From: Halomonas stenophila
GTDB taxonomy: Bacteria > Pseudomonadota > Gammaproteobacteria > Pseudomonadales > Halomonadaceae
Length of the DNA: 64,000 bases
Direction of reading: 5' to 3'
NCBI RefSeq assembly: GCF_014192275.1
Contig: NZ_JACHXR010000013.1
Coordinates: forward strand, 1-64,000
Positions 42,408 to 52,777 of the stretch are shown here, piece by piece. Position 1 is the first letter of the stretch. Each line of letters begins with the position of its first letter. The position numbers and the translations under genes are program-made. The notes beneath the pieces are model-generated. The model was not told the DNA's origin and ran no database searches. It worked only from the letters and a program-made list of their open reading frames with translations.

Positions 42408-44617
42408 CCGCCATCCCCGAGCATCACGTCGTCGGCCGGCGCACGCCGCGTGTCGACGGCGAAGACAAGCTGACCGGCCGCGCCGACTACACCGTCGACC
42501 ATCGCCTCGAGGACATGCTCTACGGCTATCCGGTGCCGGCGAGCATCGCCCATGGCACGCTCGAATCGCTGACGCTCGACGCCGCCCGCGCCATGCCCGG
42601 CGTGGTGGACATCCTCCACCACGGGCACTTCCCGGACCTGCATCGCTCGCCCAACAGCCTGCGCCAGGGTGACGCGGTCAGCGAGGTCCGCCTGCCCTTC
42701 GAGGACGACCGTATCCATTATCACGGCCAGTACATCGCCCTGGTGGTGGCGGAGACCTTCGAGCAGGCGCGGGCCGCTGCCTTCCGCGTGAAGGCGCGCT
42801 ACCATCGGGACGCGGGGGTCGTGACCGGTCTGGCGGCCAGCGACGACACGGGCGAGGAGGTCGGCCACTACATGCGCGGCGAGCCCGAGCTGGCCTTCGG
42901 CATCGCCCCGGTGATCCTCGACGAGACCTACACCATCGCCGCCGAGAGCCACCTGCAGCTGGAACCGCACGCCACCCTGGCCGAGTGGCGCGACGCGGAC
43001 CAGCACCTGATCGTCCACGAATCGACCCAGGGCGTCTTCTACCAGCGCAACGCCCTGGCGCGCATCTTCGACCTGCCGCCGGAGCGGGTCGAGGTGATCT
43101 CGCACTACATCGGCTCGGGCTTCGGCAACAAGCTGTTCATGTGGCCGCATGCCGTGGCCACCGCCGCGGCCGCGCGGTGGCTCGGCCGGCCGGTCAAGAC
43201 GGTGCTGCCCCGCCAGCAGGACATGATGACCACCGGCCACCGCCCCGCCTCGCGCCAGCGCATCCGCCTCGGCGCCGAGTTCGACGGCAGCCTGGCCTCG
43301 ATCCAGCACGACAGCCTCACCGAGACCTCCACCGTCGACCGCTATGTCGATGCCTGCGGGGGCGCCACGCCCAGCGCCTATGCCTGCGACAGTGTCGCCA
43401 CCCACCAGCGCATCCTGCCGGTCCATCACGGCACCCCCTGTCCGATGCGCGCCCCGGGCGAGGTGTCCGGTGTGTTCGCGCTGGAGAGCGCCATCGACGA
43501 GCTGGCCGTGGCCCTCGACATGGACCCGCTGGCCCTGCGCCTGAAGAACTACGCCCACCAGGACCCCCAGCGCGGCCTGCCGTGGTCGAGCAAGCACCTC
43601 GACCGCTGCCTGGAAAGCGCGGCGGAGCGGTTCGGCTGGGCCTCGCGGGACCCGCGGATCGGCAGCATGGGCGACGGCGACGAGATCATCGGCCAGGGCA
43701 TGGCCTCGGCCACCTGGTTCGCCGGGCGCCAGCCCTGTGCGGCCCGGGTGACGCTGCGCGCCGATGGCTCGGTGTTCGCGGCCTGCGGCACCCAGGACAT
43801 CGGCACCGGCACCTACACCATCGTCGCCCAGACGGTGGCCGAACTCACCGGCGTACCGGTCGGGCGCGTCGAGGTCCGGCTGGGCGAGACCCGCCTCCCC
43901 GCCGGCCCCCTCTCCGGCGGCTCGATGACCACCGCCTCCACGCTGCCGGCCGTCGCCGCCGCCACACGCGATGCCCTGGCCGCCCTCCAGGAGGTCGCCA
44001 CCGGGCCGGGGGGCGACTTCGATGGACTCTACCCCGCCTCCCTGGGGGTCGAAGCCGGGGCGCTGGTGGCCGAGGGCCGGCGAGTGAACTTCGCCGAGAT
44101 CCTCGCGCGCCACCGCCTCTCCGGCGTCACCGGCGAGGGCAGCACCGCGCCTGGGGACGAACGCCAGGCGTACAGCTTCCGCTCCTTCGGCGCCCACTTC
44201 GTCGAGGTGCGCTGGGACCCGGGCATCTCCCGGCTGCGGGTGGCCCGGGTGGTCAGCAGCATCGACGTCGGCCGGGCCATCAACCCCGTCGCGGCACGCA
44301 ACCAGGTGGAGGGCGCGATCGTGATGGGCATCGGCATGGGGCTGCTCGAGGGGCTCGACTACGACCCGCGGGACGCCCGGCTGATCAACGCCAACGCCTC
44401 CGACTACCGCATCCCGGTGCATGCCGACATGCCCGAGCTCGATGTCGAGCTGCTCGACTATCCCGACTACCGCTTCAACGAGTTCGGCGCCCGCGGCATC
44501 GGCGAGATCGGCCTGACCGGGGTCGCGGCGGCCATCGCCAACGCCGTCTACCACGCCACCGGCAAGCGCCTGCGCGACCTCCCGATCACCGTGGAGACGC
44601 TGGTGTCGCCGGACTGA
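42404..44617 (+). CDS. Xanthine-oxidase-family molybdopterin subunit (PaoC/YagR type)
   Basis: The 737-residue large subunit binds the molybdenum cofactor and substrate. It begins VVGRRTPRVDGEDKLTGRADY, includes [30 protein letters not shown], the GTQDIGTGTYTIVAQ loop, and the catalytic Glu in ARGIGEIGLTGVAAAIANA. E. coli PaoABC oxidises a broad range of aromatic aldehydes, the likely role here, but the substrate is not set by sequence. Confidence 0.92.
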   Translation: MTAIPEHHVVGRRTPRVDGEDKLTGRADYTVDHRLEDMLYGYPVPASIAHGTLESLTLDAARAMPGVVDILHHGHFPDLHRSPNSLRQGDAVSEVRLPFEDDRIHYHGQYIALVVAETFEQARAAAFRVKARYHRDAGVVTGLAASDDTGEEVGHYMRGEPELAFGIAPVILDETYTIAAESHLQLEPHATLAEWRDADQHLIVHESTQGVFYQRNALARIFDLPPERVEVISHYIGSGFGNKLFMWPHAVATAAAARWLGRPVKTVLPRQQDMMTTGHRPASRQRIRLGAEFDGSLASIQHDSLTETSTVDRYVDACGGATPSAYACDSVATHQRILPVHHGTPCPMRAPGEVSGVFALESAIDELAVALDMDPLALRLKNYAHQDPQRGLPWSSKHLDRCLESAAERFGWASRDPRIGSMGDGDEIIGQGMASATWFAGRQPCAARVTLRADGSVFAACGTQDIGTGTYTIVAQTVAELTGVPVGRVEVRLGETRLPAGPLSGGSMTTASTLPAVAAATRDALAALQEVATGPGGDFDGLYPASLGVEAGALVAEGRRVNFAEILARHRLSGVTGEGSTAPGDERQAYSFRSFGAHFVEVRWDPGISRLRVARVVSSIDVGRAINPVAARNQVEGAIVMGIGMGLLEGLDYDPRDARLINANASDYRIPVHADMPELDVELLDYPDYRFNEFGARGIGEIGLTGVAAAIANAVYHATGKRLRDLPITVETLVSPD

Positions 44618-44690
44618 GGGATAAAGACCGTGTCTTCGGCGTCCAGGGACTGGGCAGCGTCGTTACCCGCCCCCCGAGGCCTCCGCGGCC

Positions 44691-45590
44691 TCACGGCGCT
44701 TGCAGCACGCGTTCCTCCTGGCGATGCTGCAGCGGTGACACTCCGAAACAGCGCTTATAGTCGCGGCTGAACTGCGAGACGCTGCGATAGCCCACCGCCT
44801 CGGCGGCCTGGTTCACGTTGCACTCCTCCTGGACGAGCAACTGCTGCGCCTTGATCAGCCGTAGCCGCTTCAGGTACTGCAGCGGCGAGGCCTGAGTGAC
44901 CTGCTTGAAGTGCTGATGGAAGGTCGAGGGGCTCATGTTGGCCTGGCGGGCCAGGGCCTCCACCGAGACCTCCTCCGCGTAGTGGGCATGCAGCCGCGAC
45001 AACACCTGGACGATCCGCGAGTAGTGCCCCTGATGCAGTACCAGGGCGCGCAGCGCCGGCCCCTGCTGGCCCTTCAGCGCCTCGAACACCACGTCTCGCA
45101 CCCGAAGCCCCCCCATGGCGGCGGTCTCGGCGGGGTCGTGCAGCATCCGCAGTAGCCGCTCCACCGCTCCCTGCATGCCGTCGGTCATCGACACCGAGGC
45201 CATGGGCACGGGGGCCTCTTCGGCGTCCCCGCCGCGCTCGACCATGGCCGTCACCAACTCGCCGAGCAGCGCCGGTTCGAGGCGTATCGACACCCCCAAC
45301 AGCGGAGACTCGGCCGAGGCATGGGTCTCGCACTCGAAGGGCAGCGGCAATGTCTGCACCAGATACTGGCCGGGGCCGTAATGAATCTCGCGGTCGCCGA
45401 GAAAACCGATCTTGTAGCCCTGGGCGACGATGATCAGGCTCGGCTCGTATATCAACGGCGTGCGCGCGCAGGGCCGATGCGACGCGACCAGCGACACCGC
45501 CGGCAACGACGTCGGCGTGAAGCCATCGCGCGCGACCAGGGGAGCCATCAGCTCGACCAGCGGACATGAGAGGGCTTGTGTGACTTGCAT
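44691..45590 (-). CDS. AraC-family transcriptional regulator
   Basis: A 299-residue regulator with an AraC_N-type sensing domain (EPSLIIVAQGYKIGFLGDREI, PGQYLVQTLPLPFECETHAS) and a C-terminal double helix-turn-helix (VSVEALARQANMSPSTFHQH, AEAVGYRSVSQFSRDYKRCFG). This subfamily usually sits divergent to an alcohol dehydrogenase or aldo-keto reductase. Here only a 26-codon dehydrogenase stub lies divergent, followed by an MDR reductase. ATG 45590 has GGAG 5 bases ahead; the in-frame ATG at 45602 has none. Confidence 0.9.
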   Translation of the reverse strand: MQVTQALSCPLVELMAPLVARDGFTPTSLPAVSLVASHRPCARTPLIYEPSLIIVAQGYKIGFLGDREIHYGPGQYLVQTLPLPFECETHASAESPLLGVSIRLEPALLGELVTAMVERGGDAEEAPVPMASVSMTDGMQGAVERLLRMLHDPAETAAMGGLRVRDVVFEALKGQQGPALRALVLHQGHYSRIVQVLSRLHAHYAEEVSVEALARQANMSPSTFHQHFKQVTQASPLQYLKRLRLIKAQQLLVQEECNVNQAAEAVGYRSVSQFSRDYKRCFGVSPLQHRQEERVLQAP

Positions 45591-45776
45591 CCTGGGCTCC
45601 ATGACTCGGGATGGGACGATTATGACGATTTTCTCCACCCGTCGGGCGATCGGTCCCTGACTTTCGCAGGAATGGGCAAAAACCCCGGAGGAACGTCGGT
45701 CCCAGGCGGCCGCCTGCCATCCCATACTGTCAGCGTCCCCGATCCGCATGCCTCACACGAAGAGGAGCACCACACC

Positions 45777-45857
45777 ATGAGCCAGACCCGTGCCTATGCG
45801 GCCCACGCCGCCGACCAGCCCCGCCCCGATTGGCGGGCGGCGACGACGATGACCTAG
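45777..45857 (+). pseudogene. N-terminal stub of an alcohol dehydrogenase
   Basis: A 26-codon frame with a good ribosome site (GAAGAGGAGCACCACACC before ATG) reads SQTRAYAAHAADQPRPDW and then AATTMT and stop. The start SQTRAYAA.SAD is that of zinc alcohol dehydrogenases of the YahK/AdhA type, which normally stand divergent from this AraC subfamily. The remaining 320 or so residues are gone. The stub could also be read as a leader of the next gene. Confidence 0.45.
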
Positions 45858-45897
45858 GCTGAGCTACCGCCGGCCAACTCCAGGAGGGAAACACTCC

Positions 45898-46896
45898 ATG
45901 CAGTCACGCTACTTCACCATCAACGACCATCCCCGGGGCACCCCGGAACGCGCCTTGTTCGAGCTCCACGAGCGCGAGCTGCCGGCACTGGCCGACGGCG
46001 AGGCGCGGGTGCGCAATACCTGGCTCTCGGTGGACCCCTACATGCGTGGCCGCATGAGCGGGGTGACCACCTACATCGAGCCCTTCGCGCTGAACGCGCC
46101 GCTGGAGGGCGCCGCCATCGGCGAGGTGATCGAGTCCCGCGATGCGGCCTTTCCGGTAGGCACCCGGGTGCGTCATATGGCCGGCTGGCGCGATGTCGCC
46201 CAGTTGCCCGGCGCCGAGCTCGAACCACTGCCCGACTTCAAGGTGCCCGAGCAGGCCTACCTGGGCGTGCTGGGTATGCCGGGCATGACCGCCTGGACCG
46301 GCCTGAACCGCATCGCCGAGATGCAGGATGGCGACAACGTGCTGGTCAGCGGCGCCGCCGGCGCGGTGGGCTCGCTGGCCGTGCAGCTGGCCAAGGCCAA
46401 AGGCGGCACCGTGGTCGGCATCGCCGGCTCCCGGGACAAGCTGGACTGGCTCGAGTCCCGGGGCGTCAAGGCGGTCGGCTACAAGGGCAAGGATGCCGCC
46501 GAGCTCACCGAGGCGCTGCAGGAGGCCTGCCCCGAGGGCTTCGACGTCTACTACGAGAACGTCGGCGGGATCTGCCTGGAGGCGGCCCTGAACACCTTGC
46601 GCGTCGGCGCACGCATCGCCGTGTGCGGCATGATCGCCCGCTACAACGAGGCCACCCCCAGCGCCGGCCCCGGCAACCTGGCGATGATCCTGATCCGCCG
46701 CGCCCGCATGGAGGGCTTCATCGTCTTCGACCACTGGAGCCACTACCCGGAATTCCTCGAGGAGGTCGGCCCGCAGGTCGAGAGTGGCCGACTCGACTAC
46801 GAGGAAACCGTGGAGGAAGGCCTCGAGCGCACGCCCGACGCCTTCCTCAAGCTCTTCGAGGGCGCCAACCGCGGCAAGATGCTGGTCCGGCCATGA
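45898..46896 (+). CDS. NADP-dependent oxidoreductase (CurA / leukotriene-B4 dehydrogenase-like)
   Basis: A 332-residue MDR enzyme reducing alpha,beta-unsaturated carbonyls. The start SRYFTINDHPRGTP, LSVDPYMRGRMSG, GMPGMTAWTGLNRIAEMQDG, the NADPH motif VLVSGAAGAVGSLAVQLAKAKG, YYENVGGICLEAAL and EGFIVFDHWSHYPEF are all features of the YncB/CurA group, which has no zinc. The GGAGGGAAA site precedes ATG 45898. Four bases of overlap link it to mocA. Confidence 0.9.
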   Translation: MQSRYFTINDHPRGTPERALFELHERELPALADGEARVRNTWLSVDPYMRGRMSGVTTYIEPFALNAPLEGAAIGEVIESRDAAFPVGTRVRHMAGWRDVAQLPGAELEPLPDFKVPEQAYLGVLGMPGMTAWTGLNRIAEMQDGDNVLVSGAAGAVGSLAVQLAKAKGGTVVGIAGSRDKLDWLESRGVKAVGYKGKDAAELTEALQEACPEGFDVYYENVGGICLEAALNTLRVGARIAVCGMIARYNEATPSAGPGNLAMILIRRARMEGFIVFDHWSHYPEFLEEVGPQVESGRLDYEETVEEGLERTPDAFLKLFEGANRGKMLVRP

Positions 46897-47519
46897 GCAC
46901 GCCCGGCCGGGGCGACCCCCGGGACGTGGTGGCGGTGATCCTGGCCGCCGGGGCGTCCCGGCGCTTCGGCAGCGAGGACAAGCGCCGGGCCCGGCTGCCG
47001 GATGGCCAGCCCCTGCTGGCCACCGCGGTGGCCAACGCGGCGGCGGCCTTTCCCCGGCTGCGCGTGGTGCTCCGCGACGAGGACGACCCCGTCGCCCTGG
47101 GGCTGGCAGCCGACACGCCCATCATCCGGGCGCCCCATGCCCGCGAGGGGCTCGGCGCGAGCCTCGCCGACGCCTTCGCCGGCCTGGCAGGCGACCCCGC
47201 CCTGGTGGATACCGTGGCCGCGGCGGTGCTGCTCGGCGATATGCCGGCCCTCGCGCCCGGGACGCTGGAAGAACTGCGGGACCGCGCCGCGCGGGCGCGC
47301 ATCGTCCGCCCCCGCCACGCCGGCCGGCCGGGCCACCCGGTGCTGTTCGGCCGCGCGTTCTGGGGCGAACTGACCGCCCTGGCAGGCGACGGGGGCGCCC
47401 GCGGCATCCTCGCCCGCCACCGCGCTCACTGCCACGAACTGGAGGTGAGCGACCCCGGCATCCACGTCGATATCGACGTGGCCGCAGACCTGGCCGCCCT
47501 GCCGCCGTGCTCTCCCTGA
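46893..47519 (+). CDS. mocA: Molybdenum cofactor cytidylyltransferase, MocA-like
   Basis: A 208-residue nucleotidyltransferase that joins CMP to molybdopterin to make the cytosine dinucleotide form used by xanthine-oxidase-family enzymes of this type. Seen are VAVILAAGASRRFGSEDKRR (nucleotide-binding), VAAAVLLGDMPALAPGTLEEL with the metal-binding GDMP, and GRPGHPVLFGRAFWGELTAL. It overlaps the CurA-like gene and precedes the IorAB-type genes, which would need its product. Confidence 0.85.
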   Translation: MSTPGRGDPRDVVAVILAAGASRRFGSEDKRRARLPDGQPLLATAVANAAAAFPRLRVVLRDEDDPVALGLAADTPIIRAPHAREGLGASLADAFAGLAGDPALVDTVAAAVLLGDMPALAPGTLEELRDRAARARIVRPRHAGRPGHPVLFGRAFWGELTALAGDGGARGILARHRAHCHELEVSDPGIHVDIDVAADLAALPPCSP

Positions 47520-47599
47520 AGGCCGACGGCCTGGACCGCCCCCCGAAGACGGCGACTACACTCCCGAAGTGATCGCCGGGAAAGACAAGGAGAACGACC

Positions 47600-48070
47600 G
47601 TGACCACCCTGACCATCAACGGGCAGCCCCACGAGGTGGATGCCCCGGATGACATGCCCCTGCTGTGGGCGATCCGCGATCTCGTCGGCTACACCGGCAC
47701 CAAGTACGGCTGCGGTCGCGGCCTGTGCGGCGCCTGCACGGTGCACCTGGACGGCCAGCCGACCCGCAGCTGCATCACGCCCCTCTCCGCGGTGGGGCAG
47801 CGCGAGATCACCACCATCGAGGCCATCGCCGAGGACGCCACCGGCGCCAGCGTGCAGCAGGCCTGGCGCGAGCTGGAGGTGGTCCAGTGCGGCTACTGCC
47901 AGTCGGGCCAGATCATGGCGGCCACCGCGCTGCTGCGCGACAACCCGGCGCCGGACGACGCCGCCATCGACGGCGCCATGCGCGGCAACCTCTGCCGCTG
48001 CGCCACCTATGTACGGATACGTGCCGCCATCCACGCGGCGGCGGAATCGCTTGGCCAGGAGGAGACCTGA
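47600..48070 (+). CDS. iorA: Isoquinoline 1-oxidoreductase-type iron-sulfur subunit (IorA)
   Basis: A 156-residue subunit with both [2Fe-2S] motifs: [17 protein letters not shown] and [18 protein letters not shown] with [16 protein letters not shown]. The start is GTG 47600, with AAGGAG 8 bases before it, giving the family start [17 protein letters not shown]. Its stop overlaps the next ATG (TGATG). It partners a Tat-exported molybdenum subunit, as in the IorAB family, and likely hitchhikes to the periplasm with it. Confidence 0.92.
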   Translation: MTTLTINGQPHEVDAPDDMPLLWAIRDLVGYTGTKYGCGRGLCGACTVHLDGQPTRSCITPLSAVGQREITTIEAIAEDATGASVQQAWRELEVVQCGYCQSGQIMAATALLRDNPAPDDAAIDGAMRGNLCRCATYVRIRAAIHAAAESLGQEET

Positions 48071-50328
48071 TGCACGTATTGGCGAATCGCGACAATGACA
48101 AGGCCCCCGCGGCGCAGCCTCGACTGGTGCATGTCAGCCGGCGCGGCTTCATGAAGGGCACCGCGGGGCTCGCCCTGGGCCTCTACATGGCCCCCCTGCT
48201 GGGTCGCGGCGGCCGGGCCCTGGCGGCCGACGAGAACGGCGAGTTCGCCCCCAACGCCTTCCTGCGCGTGACGCCGGACGGCGAGGTGGTGGTGATCGCC
48301 AAGCACCTGGAGATGGGACAAGGCACCTACACCGGGCTGGCGACCCTGGTCGCCGAGGAACTGGACGCCGACTGGGCGTCGGTGCGCGTCGAGGGCGCCC
48401 CGGCCGACCCCCAGCGCTACCAGAACCTGATGTTCGGCATCCAGGGCACCGGGGGCAGCACCTCCATCGCCAACGCCTTCGAGCAGATGCGCCGGGCCGG
48501 CGCCACGGCGCGCGCCATGCTGGTGACGGCCGCCGCCGAGCGGCTCGAGGTATCGCCCGCGAGCCTGAGCGTGCGCGAGGGCAAGGTCATCCACGAGGCC
48601 TCCGGGCGCGAGCTCGGTTTCGCCGAGCTGGCCGAGGCCGCCGCCGGCTTGCCGGTGCCCGACGAGGTCACGCTGAAATCCCCCGGGCAGTTCACGCTGA
48701 TCGGCAAACAGCACCTGCCCCGCCAGGACGGCCCCGCCAAGACCGACGGCAGCGCCCGCTTCACCCAGGACGTGCAGCTGGACGGCATGCTGATCGCCGT
48801 GCCGGCCCATCCGCCGCGCTTCGGCAGCCGGCTGGCCAGCGTCGACGACGCCGAGGCGCTGAAGGTACCCGGCGTGGTGGCCAGCGTTCGCTTCTCCTCC
48901 CCGACCCGCGACGGCGACCTGGTCGCGGTGCTGGCGAGCAACACCTGGGCCGCCATCCAGGGGCGCGATGCCCTGTCGCTCGAGTGGGACGACGCCCAGG
49001 CCTTCACCCTGAGCAGTGACGAGATCGAGGCCGCCTATCGCGAGCGCGCCGGCACCCCCGGCGAGCCGGTCACCCGGCGTGGCGACGCCGCCAAGGCGCT
49101 GGAGACCGCGGCCCAGGTCATCGAGGCCGACTACGTGGTGCCCTACCTGGCCCATGCCGCCATGGAGCCGCTCAACTGCGTGGTGGACCTGCAGCACGAC
49201 CACTGCACCATCCACAACGGCGAGCAGTGGCAGACCATGGATCAGCAGCTGGTCGGCAAGCTGCTCGGCCTGGCCCCGGAGAAGATCACCATCCACCAGC
49301 TCTACGCCGGGGGCAGCTTCGGCCGGCGCGCCAACCCGGTCAGCGACTACGTGCTGGAGGCAGCGGCGATCGCCAAGGCCGCCCGCGCCCAGGGACGGGA
49401 CGTGCCGATCAAGATGGTCTGGACCCGCGAGGACGACACCCGCGGCGGCCACTATCGCCCGCTCAATGTCCATCGCGCCCGCCTCGGCCTGGATGACGAC
49501 GGCAAGCTCACGGCCTGGCACCAGCGCCTGGTCGGCCAGTCGATCATGGCCGGCACCCCGATGGAGTCGATGATGGTCGAGGACGGCATCGACCCCACCT
49601 CCGTGGAGGGCGCCTCCAACCTGCCCTATGCGGTGCCGGCTCTCCACGTCGAGCTGCACACCCCGCGCGATATCGGCGTGCCGGTGCAGTGGTGGCGCTC
49701 CGTGGGCCATACCCACACCGCCTTCTCCACCGAGAGCCTGATCGACGAGGCCGCGGTGGCAGCGGGCCAGGACCCCTACCGCTACCGCCGCGAGCTGCTG
49801 GCGGATCAGCCCCGCTGGCGCGGCGTGCTCGACCTGGCCGCCGAGCAGGCCGGCTGGACATCGCCGCTCGAACCGGGCACAGAGGGCGTGCGCCGCGGCC
49901 GCGGCATCGCCGTCCACAAGTCCTTCAGCAGCTATGTGGCCCAGGTGGCGGAGGTATCGGTCGATGCCGATAACGCCCTCAGGGTGAATCGCGTGGTCTG
50001 CGCCGTGGACTGCGGGCTGGCCGTCAACCCGGACATGATCCGCGCCCAGATGGAGGGCGGCATCGGCTTCGCCCTGGCAGCCGCCCTGCACAGCGAGATC
50101 ACCCTCGACGGGGGCCGGGTGGTACAGTCCAACTTCAACGACTTCCAGGTCCTGCGCCTCGACGAGATGCCGGAGATCGAGGTGCATATCGTGGCCTCCG
50201 AGGCGGCGCCGACCGGCGTCGGCGAGCCCGGCGTGCCCCCGCTGGCCGCGGCGGTGACCAACGCCATCCACGCCGCCACCGGCCAGCGCATCCGCCGCCT
50301 GCCGATCGCCGACCAGCTCGAGGCCTGA
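48070..50328 (+). CDS. iorB: Isoquinoline 1-oxidoreductase-type molybdopterin subunit (IorB)
   Basis: The 752-residue catalytic subunit has a Tat signal ([19 protein letters not shown], residues 19-37), [48 protein letters not shown], and the C-terminal [18 protein letters not shown] with the catalytic Glu. The Tat motif implies folding with cofactor in the cytoplasm and export. IorAB proteins hydroxylate N-heterocycles or oxidise aldehydes; substrate unknown. Electron acceptors of the family are often membrane cytochromes, none of which are adjacent. Confidence 0.92.
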   Translation: MHVLANRDNDKAPAAQPRLVHVSRRGFMKGTAGLALGLYMAPLLGRGGRALAADENGEFAPNAFLRVTPDGEVVVIAKHLEMGQGTYTGLATLVAEELDADWASVRVEGAPADPQRYQNLMFGIQGTGGSTSIANAFEQMRRAGATARAMLVTAAAERLEVSPASLSVREGKVIHEASGRELGFAELAEAAAGLPVPDEVTLKSPGQFTLIGKQHLPRQDGPAKTDGSARFTQDVQLDGMLIAVPAHPPRFGSRLASVDDAEALKVPGVVASVRFSSPTRDGDLVAVLASNTWAAIQGRDALSLEWDDAQAFTLSSDEIEAAYRERAGTPGEPVTRRGDAAKALETAAQVIEADYVVPYLAHAAMEPLNCVVDLQHDHCTIHNGEQWQTMDQQLVGKLLGLAPEKITIHQLYAGGSFGRRANPVSDYVLEAAAIAKAARAQGRDVPIKMVWTREDDTRGGHYRPLNVHRARLGLDDDGKLTAWHQRLVGQSIMAGTPMESMMVEDGIDPTSVEGASNLPYAVPALHVELHTPRDIGVPVQWWRSVGHTHTAFSTESLIDEAAVAAGQDPYRYRRELLADQPRWRGVLDLAAEQAGWTSPLEPGTEGVRRGRGIAVHKSFSSYVAQVAEVSVDADNALRVNRVVCAVDCGLAVNPDMIRAQMEGGIGFALAAALHSEITLDGGRVVQSNFNDFQVLRLDEMPEIEVHIVASEAAPTGVGEPGVPPLAAAVTNAIHAATGQRIRRLPIADQLEA

Positions 50329-50330
50329 CC

Positions 50331-51293
50331 ATGCAGGCCCTGGATCTGGAAGTCGTCGAGGCCGCCCGTCGCTGGCATGCCGAGGGACACGCGCTCTGGT
50401 GGTGCACGGTGCTGTCGACCTTCGGTTCCGCGCCCCGCGAGCCGGGCGCCCTGCTGGTCGCCCGGGCCGATGGCCGGCATGTCGGCTCCCTGTCGGGCGG
50501 CTGCGTGGAGGAGGACTTCCTGACGCGCCTGGCCGCCGGGGCCTTCCAGGCCCCGGCCGAGGTCATCGCCTATGGGGAGGGCGCGGGGGCGATCGACGCC
50601 AGCGGGGTGAGCCTGCCCTGTGGCGGGCGTCTCGAGGTGCTGGTGGAACGCTGGCCCGCCGACGCCCGGGCATCCCGCGAGCTGGAGGCGTACGCCGAGG
50701 CCCTGAGGGACGCCGACCTGATGGAGCGCCGGGTGCCGCTCGACGGCGGCCAGTGCCGCTGGAAACTCGCCGATGCCCCGGGCCCCCGGGTCGAACGCCA
50801 GGCGGGAGCGGTGCGGATCCGGGTCGGCCCCGTGGCACGGCTGGTGATCGCGGGGATCTCGCCGGTCAGCCAGTACTGCGCCCAGTTCGCCCAGGCGCTG
50901 GGCTTCGAGGTGGTGGTCTGCGATCCCCGTGCCGAGGCCTGGGACGACTTCGCCCCCGGCGAGGCCCGCTGCCGGCGCGAGCTGCCCAGCGAGTACCTCC
51001 GGCGCCACCCCGCCCACGCGATGACCGCGGTGGTGGCCCTGACCCATGACCCTCGCCTGGACGACCTCACCATGATCGAGGCCGTCCGGGGCTCGGCCTT
51101 CTACATCGGCGTCATGGGCTCGAAGCGCACCTCGGCGAACCGCGCCGAGCGGCTGCGGCGCAGCGGCGGCCTGGACGACGAGGCGCTGGGGCGCATCCGC
51201 ATGCCGATCGGCCTGGACCTGGGCAGCAAGACGCCGGCCGAGATCGCCCTGGCGACGCTGGCCGATGTGGTGCGGGTGATGCGCGGGCGCTGA
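50331..51293 (+). CDS. xdhC: XdhC-family molybdenum cofactor insertion protein
   Basis: This 320-residue protein is the maturation factor that carries sulfurated molybdenum cofactor to xanthine-oxidase-type enzymes. The N-terminal XdhC/CoxI domain shows [20 protein letters not shown] and [13 protein letters not shown]; the C-terminal Rossmann domain shows [20 protein letters not shown] and [21 protein letters not shown]. It begins 3 bases after iorB. With mocA it makes a self-contained maturation set for IorAB and perhaps for the PaoABC-type enzyme. Confidence 0.92.
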   Translation: MQALDLEVVEAARRWHAEGHALWWCTVLSTFGSAPREPGALLVARADGRHVGSLSGGCVEEDFLTRLAAGAFQAPAEVIAYGEGAGAIDASGVSLPCGGRLEVLVERWPADARASRELEAYAEALRDADLMERRVPLDGGQCRWKLADAPGPRVERQAGAVRIRVGPVARLVIAGISPVSQYCAQFAQALGFEVVVCDPRAEAWDDFAPGEARCRRELPSEYLRRHPAHAMTAVVALTHDPRLDDLTMIEAVRGSAFYIGVMGSKRTSANRAERLRRSGGLDDEALGRIRMPIGLDLGSKTPAEIALATLADVVRVMRGR

Positions 51294-51333
51294 TTCAACT
51301 GCCACACGACGCTGCCCCGCCCCGCGGGCCGCG

Positions 51334-52218
51334 TCACGCCTCCTCAGCGTCGGGCTTGCGGGCGACGATGATCCAGGAACTCGAGCCCATGACGATCTTG
51401 CCGCCCTTCTCGAAGGGCGCCAGGGCCTGGCGCAGGGCCGCCTCGATCTCGGGACGCTGTCGCTCGGCCTCCTCGCCGGCCTCGCGGAACACCTCCCCCG
51501 CCGGGCCCAGGGCGAGCTGGAAGCGCATGGCGTTCTCCACCGAATCGCCCACCTCCACCGGGCCGTCGTTGCGGTCGAAGCCGATGTCCACGAAACCGGC
51601 ACTTTCCAGCTGCTGGCGCACCACCTCGGGGTTGGCCATCGAGAAGGGCCCGGGGCCGCAGGTGCGGGCCTCCTCGCCGGGAGGCGGCAGGAAGTCCAGC
51701 ACCACCTGCTTGGGCAGGCCCAGCCAGGGATTGTCTTCGATATCGCGCCAGACGATGAACATCAGCTCCCCGCCGGGCTTCAGGGCCTTGAAGATGTTGC
51801 GCATGGCGGGTACCGGGTGCTCGAAGAACATCATGCCGAAGCGCGAGAAGCACAGGTCGTACTCCGCCGCGAAGGGGTAGCGCTCCACGTCGGCGACCTC
51901 GAAGCGCACGTTGGTCACGCCGGCCTCCTCGGCGCGACGCCGGGCGTCCTCCAGGAAGGCGTCGACGCAGTCGATGCCCAGCACCTCGCCCTCGGGACCG
52001 GTCATGCGGGCGAGCTGGATGGCGGTGTCGCCCCAGCCGCAACCCACATCGAGGATACGCGCGCCATACGCCACCTCGAGATCCTCGAGCGGCACGCGGC
52101 TGTGGTAGCTCAGGCCATTCATCAGGATGTCCTGGAAACGATTGAACTTCTCGGCCAGGGTGTCGTTCCAGAACTCGACGTATTCGCTGGTCGGTTGAGA
52201 TGCGGAAGGAGTGCTCAT
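51334..52218 (-). CDS. Class I SAM-dependent methyltransferase
   Basis: A 294-residue methyltransferase with SAM motif [54 protein letters not shown] and the post-core strand [14 protein letters not shown]. The start [20 protein letters not shown] matches a subfamily of free-standing methyltransferases of unknown acceptor. ATG 52218 has GGGAGGCC ahead; an upstream in-frame start at 52338 would add 40 unrelated residues. Confidence 0.87.
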   Translation of the reverse strand: MSTPSASQPTSEYVEFWNDTLAEKFNRFQDILMNGLSYHSRVPLEDLEVAYGARILDVGCGWGDTAIQLARMTGPEGEVLGIDCVDAFLEDARRRAEEAGVTNVRFEVADVERYPFAAEYDLCFSRFGMMFFEHPVPAMRNIFKALKPGGELMFIVWRDIEDNPWLGLPKQVVLDFLPPPGEEARTCGPGPFSMANPEVVRQQLESAGFVDIGFDRNDGPVEVGDSVENAMRFQLALGPAGEVFREAGEEAERQRPEIEAALRQALAPFEKGGKIVMGSSSWIIVARKPDAEEA

Positions 52219-52559
52219 GGCGGCCTCCCATGGCGTGCTCGGGGCACAGTCGGGAACTACGGGGCCGCGTGCCGGCAGGTTCACCCACCGGCATCGCGGG
52301 GCGTGTCTCCTAGTTCTAGCAGGCCCGGGCACAAGCACAACCGGCCGAGTGGCCTGAGTAGACCACCGACAGGCAGACGTTCGTCACCCGTTCATGCTCC
52401 AGCGCCTCCGACATCGCGCGAGCCGACTCGGGCGCTCCACCGAAAGCTCCTCGGTTACGACACCGCCGATCGTGGACAGGCCACTCGCTGGGTCCACGAC
52501 CTCGAATGCCTCACATACCAAATATACGGTATACATACATTCCGCATATCGAGACTATC
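52219..52559. other. Intergenic region; operator-like palindrome before the antitoxin gene
   Basis: 341 bases, no gene. The right end is AT-rich and holds TATAC-G-GTATA (52523-52533), a small palindrome 27 bases before the ParD-like start, where a self-repressing antitoxin would bind. The left part should carry the promoter of the methyltransferase on the minus strand. Confidence 0.45.
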
Positions 52560-52751
52560 ATGGGTATCGTCAAGATCAGTGACGCGTTACACGATGAGAT
52601 CCGCAAAGCCAGCTCGACCATGGTCCGCTCGATCAATGCTCAGGCCGAGTTCTGGACCAAGGTCGGCATACTGGCCGAAACCAACCCCGACATGAGATTC
52701 GAGACCTGGTCGAGCAGTATCACGACCGGGGAAACCTGCGGTTGCTTTTGA
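52560..52751 (+). CDS. ParD-like antitoxin, orphan and probably truncated
   Basis: A 63-codon frame beginning GIVKISDALHDEIRKASSTM, then RSINAQAEFWTKVGILAE. This is the ParD-like antitoxin family (ribbon-helix-helix type), and that core is nearly complete. The end WSSSITTGETCGCF is not family-like; a +1 frame reads RDLVEQYHDRGNLRLLL, so a frameshift near 52690 is possible. No ParE or other toxin gene follows; instead a PLP enzyme starts 27 bases on. It is AT-richer than its neighbours. Confidence 0.65.
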   Translation: MGIVKISDALHDEIRKASSTMVRSINAQAEFWTKVGILAETNPDMRFETWSSSITTGETCGCF

Positions 52752-52777
52752 CGTTCATGAATCAGGCAGTCATCACG

